Below are positions 6,259-13,434 of a stretch of DNA of 13,528 nucleotides, in pieces. This stretch comes from an uncultured delta proteobacterium. Its GTDB lineage: Bacteria; Myxococcota_A; Bradymonadia; REDH01. The stretch is taken from assembly GCA_903912275.1 (NCBI GenBank), contig CAIWGR010000106.1, positions 1 to 13,528 on the forward strand, written 5' to 3'. A model generated the notes under the pieces. That model saw only the letters and a list, made by a program, of their open reading frames with translations. It made no database searches and was not told the DNA's origin. Within the stretch, counting starts at the first letter, position 1. The number at the start of each line of letters is the position of its first letter. A program made the position numbers and the translations under genes.

Positions 6259-7211
6259 GCGGTGCCGGGCAGACCGGCGAGGGCGCGGTGAAGCAATGGG
6301 TCGTGCGGGCGGCGCGATCCGTATCCGGCGATGGTGGGGCCGCAGCAGGCGATGAGAGCGCGGAGCAGGGTGACGGCCTTCTCGAAGGCGCCGACGACAG
6401 TGCGGCCGCGCTCAAAGCGGGCGCCGTTGCGCCGCAGTTTGTGGCCAATCTGGCGATAGAGACGGGCCGCTACGATCATCGCGACACGTGTCTTCCAGGG
6501 GATGTAGCGCATGCCGGCCTCGGCGCTCGCGTAGTAGCGTTCGGCGAGGTCGAGGAGTTCGTGGAGCACACCGGCGATGGCTGCGCTATCTCGGAGCTCG
6601 ATGGCGAGTTCGCCCGCGCCGACCGTGATGCCGGCCGCTCGGAGCCTTGCCGCAGGCAGGTATCTTCGGTCGAGCGCGGCATCGTCGGCGACATCACGGC
6701 AGATGTTGGTGAGCTGCATGGCGACGCCGAGGTCGATGGCATGGGGGTGGGCCGCGGGGTCGCGGACACCGATGACACCGCACATCATGAGGCCCACCGT
6801 CCCTGCCACGCCGTAGGCATATCGGAGGAGCTCTTCATCGGTCTCGAACCGAGCGGGCGTGAGGTCGCTCTCCACGCCCTCCATCAGCGCGAGCGCAGCT
6901 CCACGAAGCACTGGGTCGACTGCGCACAACTGGGCGAAGAGTTGCATCGGTGCGTCGGCGGTGGCTGCGCCGTCGAGCTCTGCCCGGAGCGCGGTCACTG
7001 CCGCGGAGGCCTCAGCTGCGCTGGGTGCCTCATCCACGGCGTCGTCGACGCGGCGGCAGAAGCGGTAGACGATGGCACCCCAACCGAGCGCTTCGGGCGG
7101 GAGCAGGCGGGAGGCGAGCCGGAAGGTCTTGGAGCCGGCGGAGAGCGTCGCGACGGCCTCCGCGAAGGCTGCTTCGCGGGCCGCGGAGCCGGGCTGGAGC
7201 GCCGTGGTCAC
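6252..7211 (-). CDS. crtB: Phytoene synthase
   Basis: The enzyme condenses two geranylgeranyl diphosphates head-to-head into 15-cis-phytoene, the first committed step to carotenoids. It has 319 residues, normal for bacterial CrtB. Both Asp-rich, Mg-diphosphate-binding motifs are present: DDAVD (56-60) within YRFCRRVDDAVDE, and DVADD (173-177) within QLTNICRDVADD followed by RRYLP. GSKTF (26-30) at the N-terminus and the ARLYRQIG region near 249-256 are also typical. The start is GTG at 7211-7209, overlapping the crtI stop (GTGA), so its translation is coupled to crtI. The Shine-Dalgarno sequence is weak. It is the last gene of the leftward arm and ends 6 bases from a convergent gene. Confidence 0.96.
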   Translation of the reverse strand: MTTALQPGSAAREAAFAEAVATLSAGSKTFRLASRLLPPEALGWGAIVYRFCRRVDDAVDEAPSAAEASAAVTALRAELDGAATADAPMQLFAQLCAVDPVLRGAALALMEGVESDLTPARFETDEELLRYAYGVAGTVGLMMCGVIGVRDPAAHPHAIDLGVAMQLTNICRDVADDAALDRRYLPAARLRAAGITVGAGELAIELRDSAAIAGVLHELLDLAERYYASAEAGMRYIPWKTRVAMIVAARLYRQIGHKLRRNGARFERGRTVVGAFEKAVTLLRALIACCGPTIAGYGSRRPHDPLLHRALAGLPGTAP

Positions 7212-8746
7212 CGTCCGGGCGCGGCTGCGCTCACCGAGGGGAGCGGCACACGGAGGGCGGTGGGGAGTTCGGGCAGGGTGTGCTCGAGCACCTTTGCGCC
7301 ACAGAGGACACCGGGGACGCCTGCGCCGGGGTGGGTGGAGGCGCCGGCGAAGAAGAGGTTGGTCACGTCGTCGGACTTGTTGTGATACCGGAAGTAGGCG
7401 CTCTGCGTGAGGCGGGGCTCAAGGCCGAAGGCGGCGCCATCCATGCTCCGGAGCCGGCCCGAGAAGTAGCGGGGGTCGACCGAGAAGGAGGTGGCGAGGT
7501 TGTCCTTGAGGCCCGGCAGATGGGTGCGGTCAAGGAAGGTAAGGATGCGGTCGAGGTACTCCTCGGACTGCGCCTCCCAGTCGATGCCGGACTTCTCGTT
7601 GGGGACCGGGGAGAGGACGTAGAAACACTCGTTGCCTTCCGGCGCCATGCTCTTGTCGGAGCGGGTGGGGGCGTGGAGGTAGAGCGAGAAGTCGTCCGCC
7701 AGGACCCGCTTGTTGAAGATGTCGTTGAGCAGACCCTTGTATCGGGGCCCGAGGATGATGGTGTGGTGGGCGATGTCCTCGTAGGTCTTCTTGGTGCCGA
7801 AGTAGGCGACGAAGAGGCTCATGGACTGGCGACGGCGGGCGATGGCGTTGTCGGTGTATTTCTTGCGGTGCTTGGCTGCGACCATCTTGGTGTAGACGAC
7901 GGAGGGGTCGGCGTTGCTGACGATGAGGTCGGCCTCGAGGGTTTCGCCGTTCTCGAGGCGGACGCCGCTGACGGCTCCGCTGGCATTGACCTCAATCTCG
8001 GCCACAGGGGAGTTGAGGCGAATCTCGACGCCGAGCTCGGTGAGCAGGCGGGTGAGCGCGCCGACGATGGAGGTGGTTCCGCCGAGCGCGTAATGGACGC
8101 CCCACTGCCGCTCCAGCCAGTGGATGAGCATGTAGATGGAGCTGGTCTGGAAGGGGTTTCCGCCGACCAGCAGGGGCTGGAAGGTGAAGACCTGCCGGAG
8201 CCGCTCATCCTCCATGAAGCTGGCGACCAGGCCGTAGACCGACTTGTAGGAGCTGAGGCGGATCATGTCGGGAACGACGCGGAGCATCTCGCTGATGCGG
8301 TCGAAGGGGCGGTCTGCGAGCTGCAGGTAGCCGATGTCGAAGATCTCCTTCGCCTTGGCGACGAGCCGCTTGTAGTTGTCGACATCGCGGGGATTGATGG
8401 CGCGGATGTTGGCGAGCAGGCGCTCTTCGTCGCCCACGTAGTCGAAGCGGGAGCCGTCGTGGAACTCGATGCGGTAGAAGGGATCTACAGGGACGAGCTG
8501 GAAGTAGTCTTCACGCTTGCGCCCGACGAGCTCGAAGAGTTCGTCGAGCAGGTAGGGGGCGGTGATGACGGTGGGGCCGGCGTCGAAGGTGAAGCCGTCG
8601 CGCTTGAAGACGGAGGCGCGACCGCCAGGCTGTTCGTTGGCTTCGAGGATGGTGACGTCCCAGCCGCGGGCGCGGAGACGGACGGCCGAAGCGAGCCCTC
8701 CGAAGCCGGAACCAATGACGATGGCGCGATTGCCTGAGCGGGTCAT
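7208..8746 (-). CDS. crtI: Phytoene desaturase (CrtI type, FAD-dependent)
   Basis: The protein has 512 residues, the usual CrtI length. The N-terminal Rossmann dinucleotide-binding motif is IGSGFGGLASAVRLRARG (11-28), followed by LEANEQPGGRAS and GFTFDAGPTVI. The C-terminal carotene-desaturase signature is near 468-488 (GASTHPGAGVPGVLCGAKVLE). CrtI enzymes introduce double bonds into phytoene at the membrane. With a cyclase beside it, a four-step desaturation to lycopene is the likely reaction. The start is ATG 8746-8744 with GGAG (8757-8754) 7 bases upstream, 21 bases after the crtE stop. Its stop overlaps the crtB GTG. The number of desaturation steps cannot be read from sequence. A second CrtI-like gene begins at 13431. 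Confidence 0.95.
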   Translation of the reverse strand: MTRSGNRAIVIGSGFGGLASAVRLRARGWDVTILEANEQPGGRASVFKRDGFTFDAGPTVITAPYLLDELFELVGRKREDYFQLVPVDPFYRIEFHDGSRFDYVGDEERLLANIRAINPRDVDNYKRLVAKAKEIFDIGYLQLADRPFDRISEMLRVVPDMIRLSSYKSVYGLVASFMEDERLRQVFTFQPLLVGGNPFQTSSIYMLIHWLERQWGVHYALGGTTSIVGALTRLLTELGVEIRLNSPVAEIEVNASGAVSGVRLENGETLEADLIVSNADPSVVYTKMVAAKHRKKYTDNAIARRRQSMSLFVAYFGTKKTYEDIAHHTIILGPRYKGLLNDIFNKRVLADDFSLYLHAPTRSDKSMAPEGNECFYVLSPVPNEKSGIDWEAQSEEYLDRILTFLDRTHLPGLKDNLATSFSVDPRYFSGRLRSMDGAAFGLEPRLTQSAYFRYHNKSDDVTNLFFAGASTHPGAGVPGVLCGAKVLEHTLPELPTALRVPLPSVSAAAPGR

Positions 8747-8767
8747 GAGGAGACTCCGAGTGCCGTG

Positions 8768-9865
8768 TTAGACGGCCTGTGCCACACAGGCGCGGGGGCT
8801 TGCGTGGCGTTGAGACGGGTGATTGGCTCGCCCTGGCAGGAAGGCGAGGGGGGCGAGCGAGCGAGAGATGAGTTCTTCGGCAACCGCAAGCAGTGCCGGC
8901 TCTCCGGCAAGCTCCGCGCGGGCCTGAGATGCGATGCCGTGAATGCGTTCGAGGACCGCATCGAGTGCGCCCGACTCCTCGAACCGCAACGCTGCCCATG
9001 CGACCTCTTCGATGCTGGTGCGCTCGCGGGACCGAGAGAGGATGTCGACGAGGCGGGAGCGATCGCGCGGGCAGCGGCTGAGGTGCTCCACAACCAGCGC
9101 GCTGACCTTGCCCTCGCGGATGTCGGCGCCGCGCTCGCCGCGACCCTTGTCGCCGTAAAGGTCGACGACATCGTCTTGGAGCTGAAAGAGCATGCCGAGC
9201 GCTGCAAAGGGAGCGGACAGCCGGGCAGCATCGGCAGCCCGCCCGGCGATGATGAGCGCCCCGGAGACGGGGAGCGCAAAGAGCGCCGCGGTCTTGCCGG
9301 CGATGGCCTCGTTGTAGTGGTCAACATCGAGGCGCTGGCCGCGGAGCAGATCGAGCTCTGCAGACTGACCTCGCACCGTGGTCTCTGCATCTTTGGCGAG
9401 GGCGCGTGAGAGCGGCCAACGGGCAGCCTCCGGGAGACCGTCGGTGTCGAGCGCAGCGAAGGGGAGCATCAGGAGGAGGTCGCCCGCGTTCACGGCTTGC
9501 GGCATCCCGTGCTTGGCCCAGGTGGTGGGGTGGCCGCGGCGCACGGTGTCGCCGTCTTGGAGGTCGTCGTGTACGAGGCTGGCGTTGTGCAGCAGTTCGC
9601 AGGCAGCCGCCCAGGGGATGGCGGCCTCGACAGGGAGACCGACCGCAGCACAGGCACCGAGCGCCAACTTGGCGCGGAGCCGCTTTCCGCCCGTGGCGAG
9701 GTGCTCACCCACGATGGCGCCTAGGCGGTCGAGGCGAGGGCCCGTGGCGAGACGCCAGATGAGGCTTTCGACCGCTTCGATGGGAGTGGCAGCTGGCGAC
9801 GCACCGTGACGCGGTTCGGTCGGCGCCACGGGGCGAGCTGGTTGTGGAGAGGCGGAGTTCGCCAT
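8768..9865 (-). CDS. crtE: Geranylgeranyl diphosphate synthase (polyprenyl synthetase family)
   Basis: The enzyme makes the C20 precursor for phytoene by adding isopentenyl diphosphate units to an allylic primer. It has 365 residues. Motifs in order are GGKRLRAKL (59-67), the first Asp-rich motif DDLQD (100-104) followed by RRG, GQSAEL (166-171), KTAALF (191-196) and the second Asp-rich motif DDVVD (231-235). The first motif is the short DDxxD form, without the two-residue insertion seen in Pantoea-type CrtE. Residues before it are small (Ala95, Ser96), compatible with C20 or longer products; the carotenoid context argues for GGPP. Residues 1-28 are a Pro/Ala-rich extension, so a later GTG start at 9829 is possible. 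ATG 9865-9863 has AAGG 9 bases upstream. Confidence 0.93.
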   Translation of the reverse strand: MANSASPQPARPVAPTEPRHGASPAATPIEAVESLIWRLATGPRLDRLGAIVGEHLATGGKRLRAKLALGACAAVGLPVEAAIPWAAACELLHNASLVHDDLQDGDTVRRGHPTTWAKHGMPQAVNAGDLLLMLPFAALDTDGLPEAARWPLSRALAKDAETTVRGQSAELDLLRGQRLDVDHYNEAIAGKTAALFALPVSGALIIAGRAADAARLSAPFAALGMLFQLQDDVVDLYGDKGRGERGADIREGKVSALVVEHLSRCPRDRSRLVDILSRSRERTSIEEVAWAALRFEESGALDAVLERIHGIASQARAELAGEPALLAVAEELISRSLAPLAFLPGRANHPSQRHASPRACVAQAV

Positions 9866-9950
9866 GCGATAGGACCTTGAGCGGGTGGGCGCAGGAGGAT
9901 TCTACCGACTTTGATGCAGCGATCGTCGCGGAGTTGCGGTGCGAATTGGA
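9866..9950 (-). promoter_or_regulatory. crtY-crtE spacer with possible -10 element
   Basis: These 85 bases are the only sizeable gap in the leftward arm. On the minus strand a TAGAAT hexamer (9904-9899; 5 of 6 to the -10 consensus) lies about 33 bases before the crtE ATG. No matching -35 hexamer sits at 16-18 bases, so it is at best a weak or activator-dependent start for crtE-crtI-crtB. I see no hairpin terminator for crtY here, and readthrough from crtY is just as plausible. Confidence 0.25.
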
Positions 9951-11138
9951 TCAGTCGCCTGAAAGCTCCCGCACAAGCCTGAGGGCTTCGGGCCGCACTC
10001 CCGCCGCAGCGAGCCGCCGTTTGAGCGGCCAGGAGCCTTGAGCGAAGAGCATCCACATGGTCGCGGCGAGCTCGTTCGCGCTGCCCGAGGCCGTCAGATA
10101 GGCTTGGACCCGCTCCTGCGGGAGCTGGAAGAACTCGTCGAAGAAGGCGGAGGTCTGCGCGTGGTCGCAACGGAGCAGCAGCTCGAGGCCGAAGCGGTAG
10201 AGGGCCCACATCCGCCGCCGATCCGCGGGCCAGGCAGCCTGCCAGACCTCTGCCGCCGTGGCACCCGTCGCGGCGACACGCGCGGCGTCGCGGGCCCAGC
10301 CGAGGCCGTGGCCAAGCAGGTAGCCCGAGGCCGGATGGACCCAGCCAGCGGCGGCGCCGAGTGGGATGACGGAACCACCGGCCGCGGGCGGCAGCGCGCC
10401 CATGGGGATGTAGCAATGCTCCTCGGTGCCGGCGACCCAGGGCGCGGCGCCCAGGCCCAGACCTTCCAGGCGCGCCTTGAGCCGCTCACGGAGCCGATCG
10501 ATGGCGAAGGCCGGCCGCGCCGATAGGACAGTCTCTTCCACGAAGAGCCGGCTCGGCGACGTCGGCACGCTGTAGAGGAAGCTGGGCGGCTCACCCTGCG
10601 GCGTAGGGAACGACCAATCCATGAAGCGCATCGGAAGGCCGGGGTGGCCAGCCAGGAGCTCGATCTCGACGCCAAAGGCCGTCTGGGCCGGCAGCGATGG
10701 GCCTTGGTGCTCCGGCCTGCTGCCGCGTGCGTCGAGGATGACACGCGCATGGAGCGCGGTGCCGTCGTCAAGGGTGGCCGATGCGCCGTCCGGAACCTCG
10801 GTGAGGGCCTCCACCCTTCCCTGCTGCCAGGAGCCGCGGGAGGCAGCGTGGAGGCGGCGCTGCAGCCTCGTGTTGTTCAGAAATCCGTAGCCGTGCGGAA
10901 TGGTACGGGAGCGACCCGAGGCGCCGACGAGGTCGACGGCGTCGAAGGTAACGCGAAGATCTGCGGTCAGATCGAGGCGTGCCGCATCGCTCTGCCAGAG
11001 TGCGTAGTTTGGCAGCCACGGAGCATCTATGCTTGTCGTGATGCATCGAAGAGGGATAGCGCCTGCCGACGCCTCCGCTGCGGCGGCAAGGCCGATGGGA
11101 CCTGCGCCAAGCAGGAGCAGCGAGGGTTGCTCGCTCAC
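9951..11138 (-). CDS. crtY: Lycopene cyclase, plant/cyanobacterial CrtL-like FAD/NAD(P)-binding type
   Basis: The protein is 395 residues from GTG 11138-11136. This start places the nucleotide-binding motif LLLLGAGPIG (7-16) at the usual N-terminal position. The frame stays open upstream to 11357, but that would add 73 low-complexity residues inside crtC. Motifs match the CrtL/CrtY family: MDW (173-175), FLYSVPTSPSRLFVEET (187-203), EEHCYIPMG (239-247), GWVHPASGYL (265-274) and FGLELLLRCD with FFDEFF (316-337). The VPTSPSRLFVEET and EEHCYIPMG forms are closer to plant and cyanobacterial lycopene cyclases than to proteobacterial CrtY or the small heterodimeric CrtYc/CrtYd of Myxococcus. It closes beta-ionone ring(s) on lycopene. 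With crtC and a glycosyltransferase alongside, one-ended cyclisation to gamma-carotene is inferred. No clear Shine-Dalgarno sequence is seen. It is the first gene of the leftward arm. Confidence 0.9.
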   Translation of the reverse strand: MSEQPSLLLLGAGPIGLAAAAEASAGAIPLRCITTSIDAPWLPNYALWQSDAARLDLTADLRVTFDAVDLVGASGRSRTIPHGYGFLNNTRLQRRLHAASRGSWQQGRVEALTEVPDGASATLDDGTALHARVILDARGSRPEHQGPSLPAQTAFGVEIELLAGHPGLPMRFMDWSFPTPQGEPPSFLYSVPTSPSRLFVEETVLSARPAFAIDRLRERLKARLEGLGLGAAPWVAGTEEHCYIPMGALPPAAGGSVIPLGAAAGWVHPASGYLLGHGLGWARDAARVAATGATAAEVWQAAWPADRRRMWALYRFGLELLLRCDHAQTSAFFDEFFQLPQERVQAYLTASGSANELAATMWMLFAQGSWPLKRRLAAAGVRPEALRLVRELSGD

Positions 11139-11161
11139 GGCCGAGACCGATGGAGAGGAGC
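11139..11161. promoter_or_regulatory. 23-bp divergent start region between crtY and crtC
   Basis: The start codons of crtY (GTG 11138, leftward) and crtC (ATG 11162, rightward) are separated by only 23 bases. The gap holds the purine-rich GGAGAGGAG (11152-11160) that serves as the crtC ribosome-binding site. There is no room for two promoters, so the promoters must lie inside the opposite genes. A weak leftward candidate inside crtC is TTGCCA (11265-11260) with poor -10 sequences near 11240. No convincing rightward element was found inside crtY. Confidence 0.5.
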
Positions 11162-12271
11162 ATGATCGAGGTGGCAGATGCACTGCAGCAGACAGCACGG
11201 GAGTGCGTCGAGCGGGCCGGCGGGTTCGCCTGGTGGTATGCAGACATTGTCGATGATCATGGCAATGGAGCGGTGTTGATCTGGTCGTGGGGGCTGCCCT
11301 TTCTTCCCGGCTTGTTGGATGCGACGCGGCAGGGAAAGGCGCAGGCGGCAGCGGCATGGCCCTCGCTCAACGTGGCCTTCTACCGCGACGGCAAGCAGGA
11401 GTACTACCTGCTTCAACAGTTCGAGCCAACCGAGGCCCATTGGGAGTCGAGCGACGACGGCACAGACGAGGTCTGGCGATTCGGCAGCACGGTCATCCGA
11501 CGGAGCATCGCGGAGGGTCGCGTTCGGCTGGAGGCGGCGATCGATTGTCAGCAGGCGGAGCTGCCGGCCTTGCGCGGCCGCATGCTGTTGGAGGGCGCAA
11601 CGGCGCAGGGCTTTGCCGCTGGTGCGACGGCAGGCGTGAGCGGGCACCGCTGGGGCGTGGTTGCTGGTCACGCGACAGGCGACGTGGAGCTGGAGACCGA
11701 AGGGCTGTCGCTCACGGTCGCCGGGCGGGGCTATCACGACCGCAACTGGGCGCCGAAGCAGCTGGACCAGCTCGGCATTGCATCGTGGACCTGGCTCCGC
11801 GCGAGTAGCGCGGAACGTACGCTGGTGCTCTACCTCCTGCAGCCCGAGAGCGGCGGACCGGAGCGGCTGATTGGGCGCTGGCTGGAGCCGTCGGGCGCAG
11901 TGCGCCAGATCGAGGCAGCGCAGATAAGCTGGTCGGGGTCGCGGCGCGATCGCTATGGCGTGCGGATGGAGGAGCAGGTGACCGTGACAGAAGGGTCAGA
12001 GGTGCTGACGCTGGCGCTCGCGCGGCCGGTGGAGAGCGGCCCGTTCTACCTTCGGTCGGCCGTTTCGGACGCAGCGGGAGGCTGGCGCGGCTGGGCGGAG
12101 ACGGTGGTACCGAAACGGATCGATCGTGCGCTGGAGCGGCCGCTCGTGCGCATGGCGGTGCACCTTCGCCGCGGCGGAAACTCCTTCTGGCTGCCGCTCT
12201 TTGCAGGGCTTCGCCGGAGCCGGATGGCGCGGCTGCTGATGCGGCGCAACTACGCGGCAGGTGGCGCATGA
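11162..12271 (+). CDS. crtC: Carotenoid 1,2-hydratase (CrtC, hydroxyneurosporene synthase family)
   Basis: CrtC adds water across the terminal 1,2 double bond of acyclic psi ends, giving a 1-hydroxy carotenoid. The protein is 369 residues from ATG 11162, chosen for GGAG 6 bases upstream; an in-frame ATG at 11150 would add four residues. Family signatures include GGFAWWYADIVDD near the N-terminus (20-32), WSWGLPFLPG (41-50) and the conserved core GRGYHDRNWAP (189-197 and following). This corresponds to the Tyr-x-Asp-x-Asn-Trp-Gly region of CrtC, with Ala instead of Gly. The fold is lipocalin-like, and the C-terminus is basic (RRSRMARLLMRRN), possibly membrane-associating. In this cluster the substrate is probably the open end of gamma-carotene. 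Its stop overlaps the glycosyltransferase start (ATGA), so the two are co-translated. Confidence 0.9.
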   Translation: MIEVADALQQTARECVERAGGFAWWYADIVDDHGNGAVLIWSWGLPFLPGLLDATRQGKAQAAAAWPSLNVAFYRDGKQEYYLLQQFEPTEAHWESSDDGTDEVWRFGSTVIRRSIAEGRVRLEAAIDCQQAELPALRGRMLLEGATAQGFAAGATAGVSGHRWGVVAGHATGDVELETEGLSLTVAGRGYHDRNWAPKQLDQLGIASWTWLRASSAERTLVLYLLQPESGGPERLIGRWLEPSGAVRQIEAAQISWSGSRRDRYGVRMEEQVTVTEGSEVLTLALARPVESGPFYLRSAVSDAAGGWRGWAETVVPKRIDRALERPLVRMAVHLRRGGNSFWLPLFAGLRRSRMARLLMRRNYAAGGA

Positions 12272-13434
12272 TGACGCTGGCCATGATGGTGATGGGCTGG
12301 ATGGTGCTGGCGTGGCTGTGTGCAGGTCTGGCGCTGATGGCGCTGGCTGTGACGCTGATCAACCTGCTGACCTGGCCGCGCGGCCAAGCGCAATCGACCA
12401 ATGCAGCGCGCTGGAGCGTGCTGATTCCGGCGCGCAACGAGGAGCAGAACATCGAGGCGGCGATTCGCTCTGTCTTCACGGCGCTGCCCGAGGTGGGCGA
12501 GGTCGTGGTCTGCGACGACCACTCGACCGACAAGACACCCGAGATTCTGGCTGCGCTGCAACGGGAGTTCCCACGGCTTCGGGTGATCGCAGGGCGCCCC
12601 CTGCCCGCCGGCGTGGTGGGCAAGCCGCATGCCTGCATGCAACTTGGCGATGCGGCGACGGGCGACCGGCTCTTCTTTCTGGATGCCGATGTGCGGCTTG
12701 AGCCGAGCGCCTTCGAGCGGCTCGAAGGGCTGTTTGCCCAGCATGGCGCCTCTGTCGTCACAGCGGTGCCGCGGCAGGAGACGGCCTCGTTGCTCGAGCG
12801 GCTGGTGCTGCCCATGCTGCACCTCACCTACGCCTCCTGGCTGCCCAACGCGCTCGTCTACGCGTCGAAGGATGTCCGCTTCCTTGCAGCCAACGGCCAG
12901 GTGCTCGCCGTCGAGCGGAGCGCCTACGAGGCCATCGGCGGCTACGCTGCGGTGAAGCACGAGGTGGTGGACGACATGGCGCTCTGCAGGCGGGCGAAGG
13001 TGCAGGGGTTCCGCGTGGTCTTCGCCGATGGCCACCTGCTGGCGCGCTGCAGGATGTATGCCTCCAACGAGGCGCTCTGGAAGGGCTTTACGAAGAATCT
13101 CTACGAGGGCATCGGCGGCAGCCTCTTCGCCCTCACGGCCGTGACAGGCCTCTATGCCGCGGCCTTTCTCGCGCCCTGGGCGCTGGCAGCTGCCTCCGCC
13201 AGTTGGAGCGTCTTTGCATTGCCCGCGGCGGTTGGAGTGGCCGCCAACCTGCTGCAGCGGAGCCTCCTCGCAGTGCGTCACGGTTACGGCCCCGACTCCA
13301 TCCTCCTGCACCCGCTCGGCGTGCTTGTGTTCCTCGCCATTGCGCTCGATTCTGCACGCCGCACGCGGCTCGGCCGCATCGAGTGGAGCGGTCGCGTCTA
13401 CGCCGAGCGGTCGAAACGCGAGGTGGCCCCATGA
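12268..13434 (+). CDS. Membrane glycosyltransferase family 2, probable carotenoid glycosyltransferase (CruC-like)
   Basis: The protein has 388 residues. An N-terminal membrane span lies at about 5-34. A GT2 (GT-A fold) catalytic domain spans 48-265: VLIPARNEEQNIE (51-63), DDHSTDKTPEI (83-93), the metal-binding DxD as LDADV (138-142), and VVDDMALCRRAKVQGFRV (233-250) with the probable catalytic acidic pair. The RCRMYASNEALWKGFTKN stretch (260-277) occupies the place of the acceptor-side RxxRW-like motif. Two to three more membrane spans follow (about 286-330 and 345-362). GT2 enzymes in carotenoid clusters, such as CruC, glucosylate the 1'-hydroxyl made by a hydratase, and the tight coupling to crtC supports this. 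The sugar is not predictable. Start ATG 12268 overlaps the crtC stop; ATG 12271 is an alternative. It also resembles generic GT2 enzymes in hopanoid or lipid pathways. Confidence 0.85.
   Translation: MMTLAMMVMGWMVLAWLCAGLALMALAVTLINLLTWPRGQAQSTNAARWSVLIPARNEEQNIEAAIRSVFTALPEVGEVVVCDDHSTDKTPEILAALQREFPRLRVIAGRPLPAGVVGKPHACMQLGDAATGDRLFFLDADVRLEPSAFERLEGLFAQHGASVVTAVPRQETASLLERLVLPMLHLTYASWLPNALVYASKDVRFLAANGQVLAVERSAYEAIGGYAAVKHEVVDDMALCRRAKVQGFRVVFADGHLLARCRMYASNEALWKGFTKNLYEGIGGSLFALTAVTGLYAAAFLAPWALAAASASWSVFALPAAVGVAANLLQRSLLAVRHGYGPDSILLHPLGVLVFLAIALDSARRTRLGRIEWSGRVYAERSKREVAP

Noticed and set aside
6950..8737. 595-codon plus-strand open frame opposite crtI and crtB
   Set aside because: It is an antisense artefact of high GC codon bias; crtI and crtB on the minus strand have unmistakable motifs. 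The frames at 6288-7385 (plus) and 12250-13311 (minus) are rejected for the same reason.
11139..11357. 73-residue N-terminal extension of the lycopene cyclase
   Set aside because: The nucleotide-binding motif of this family lies at the N-terminus. The extension is low-complexity and lies antisense to the crtC start.
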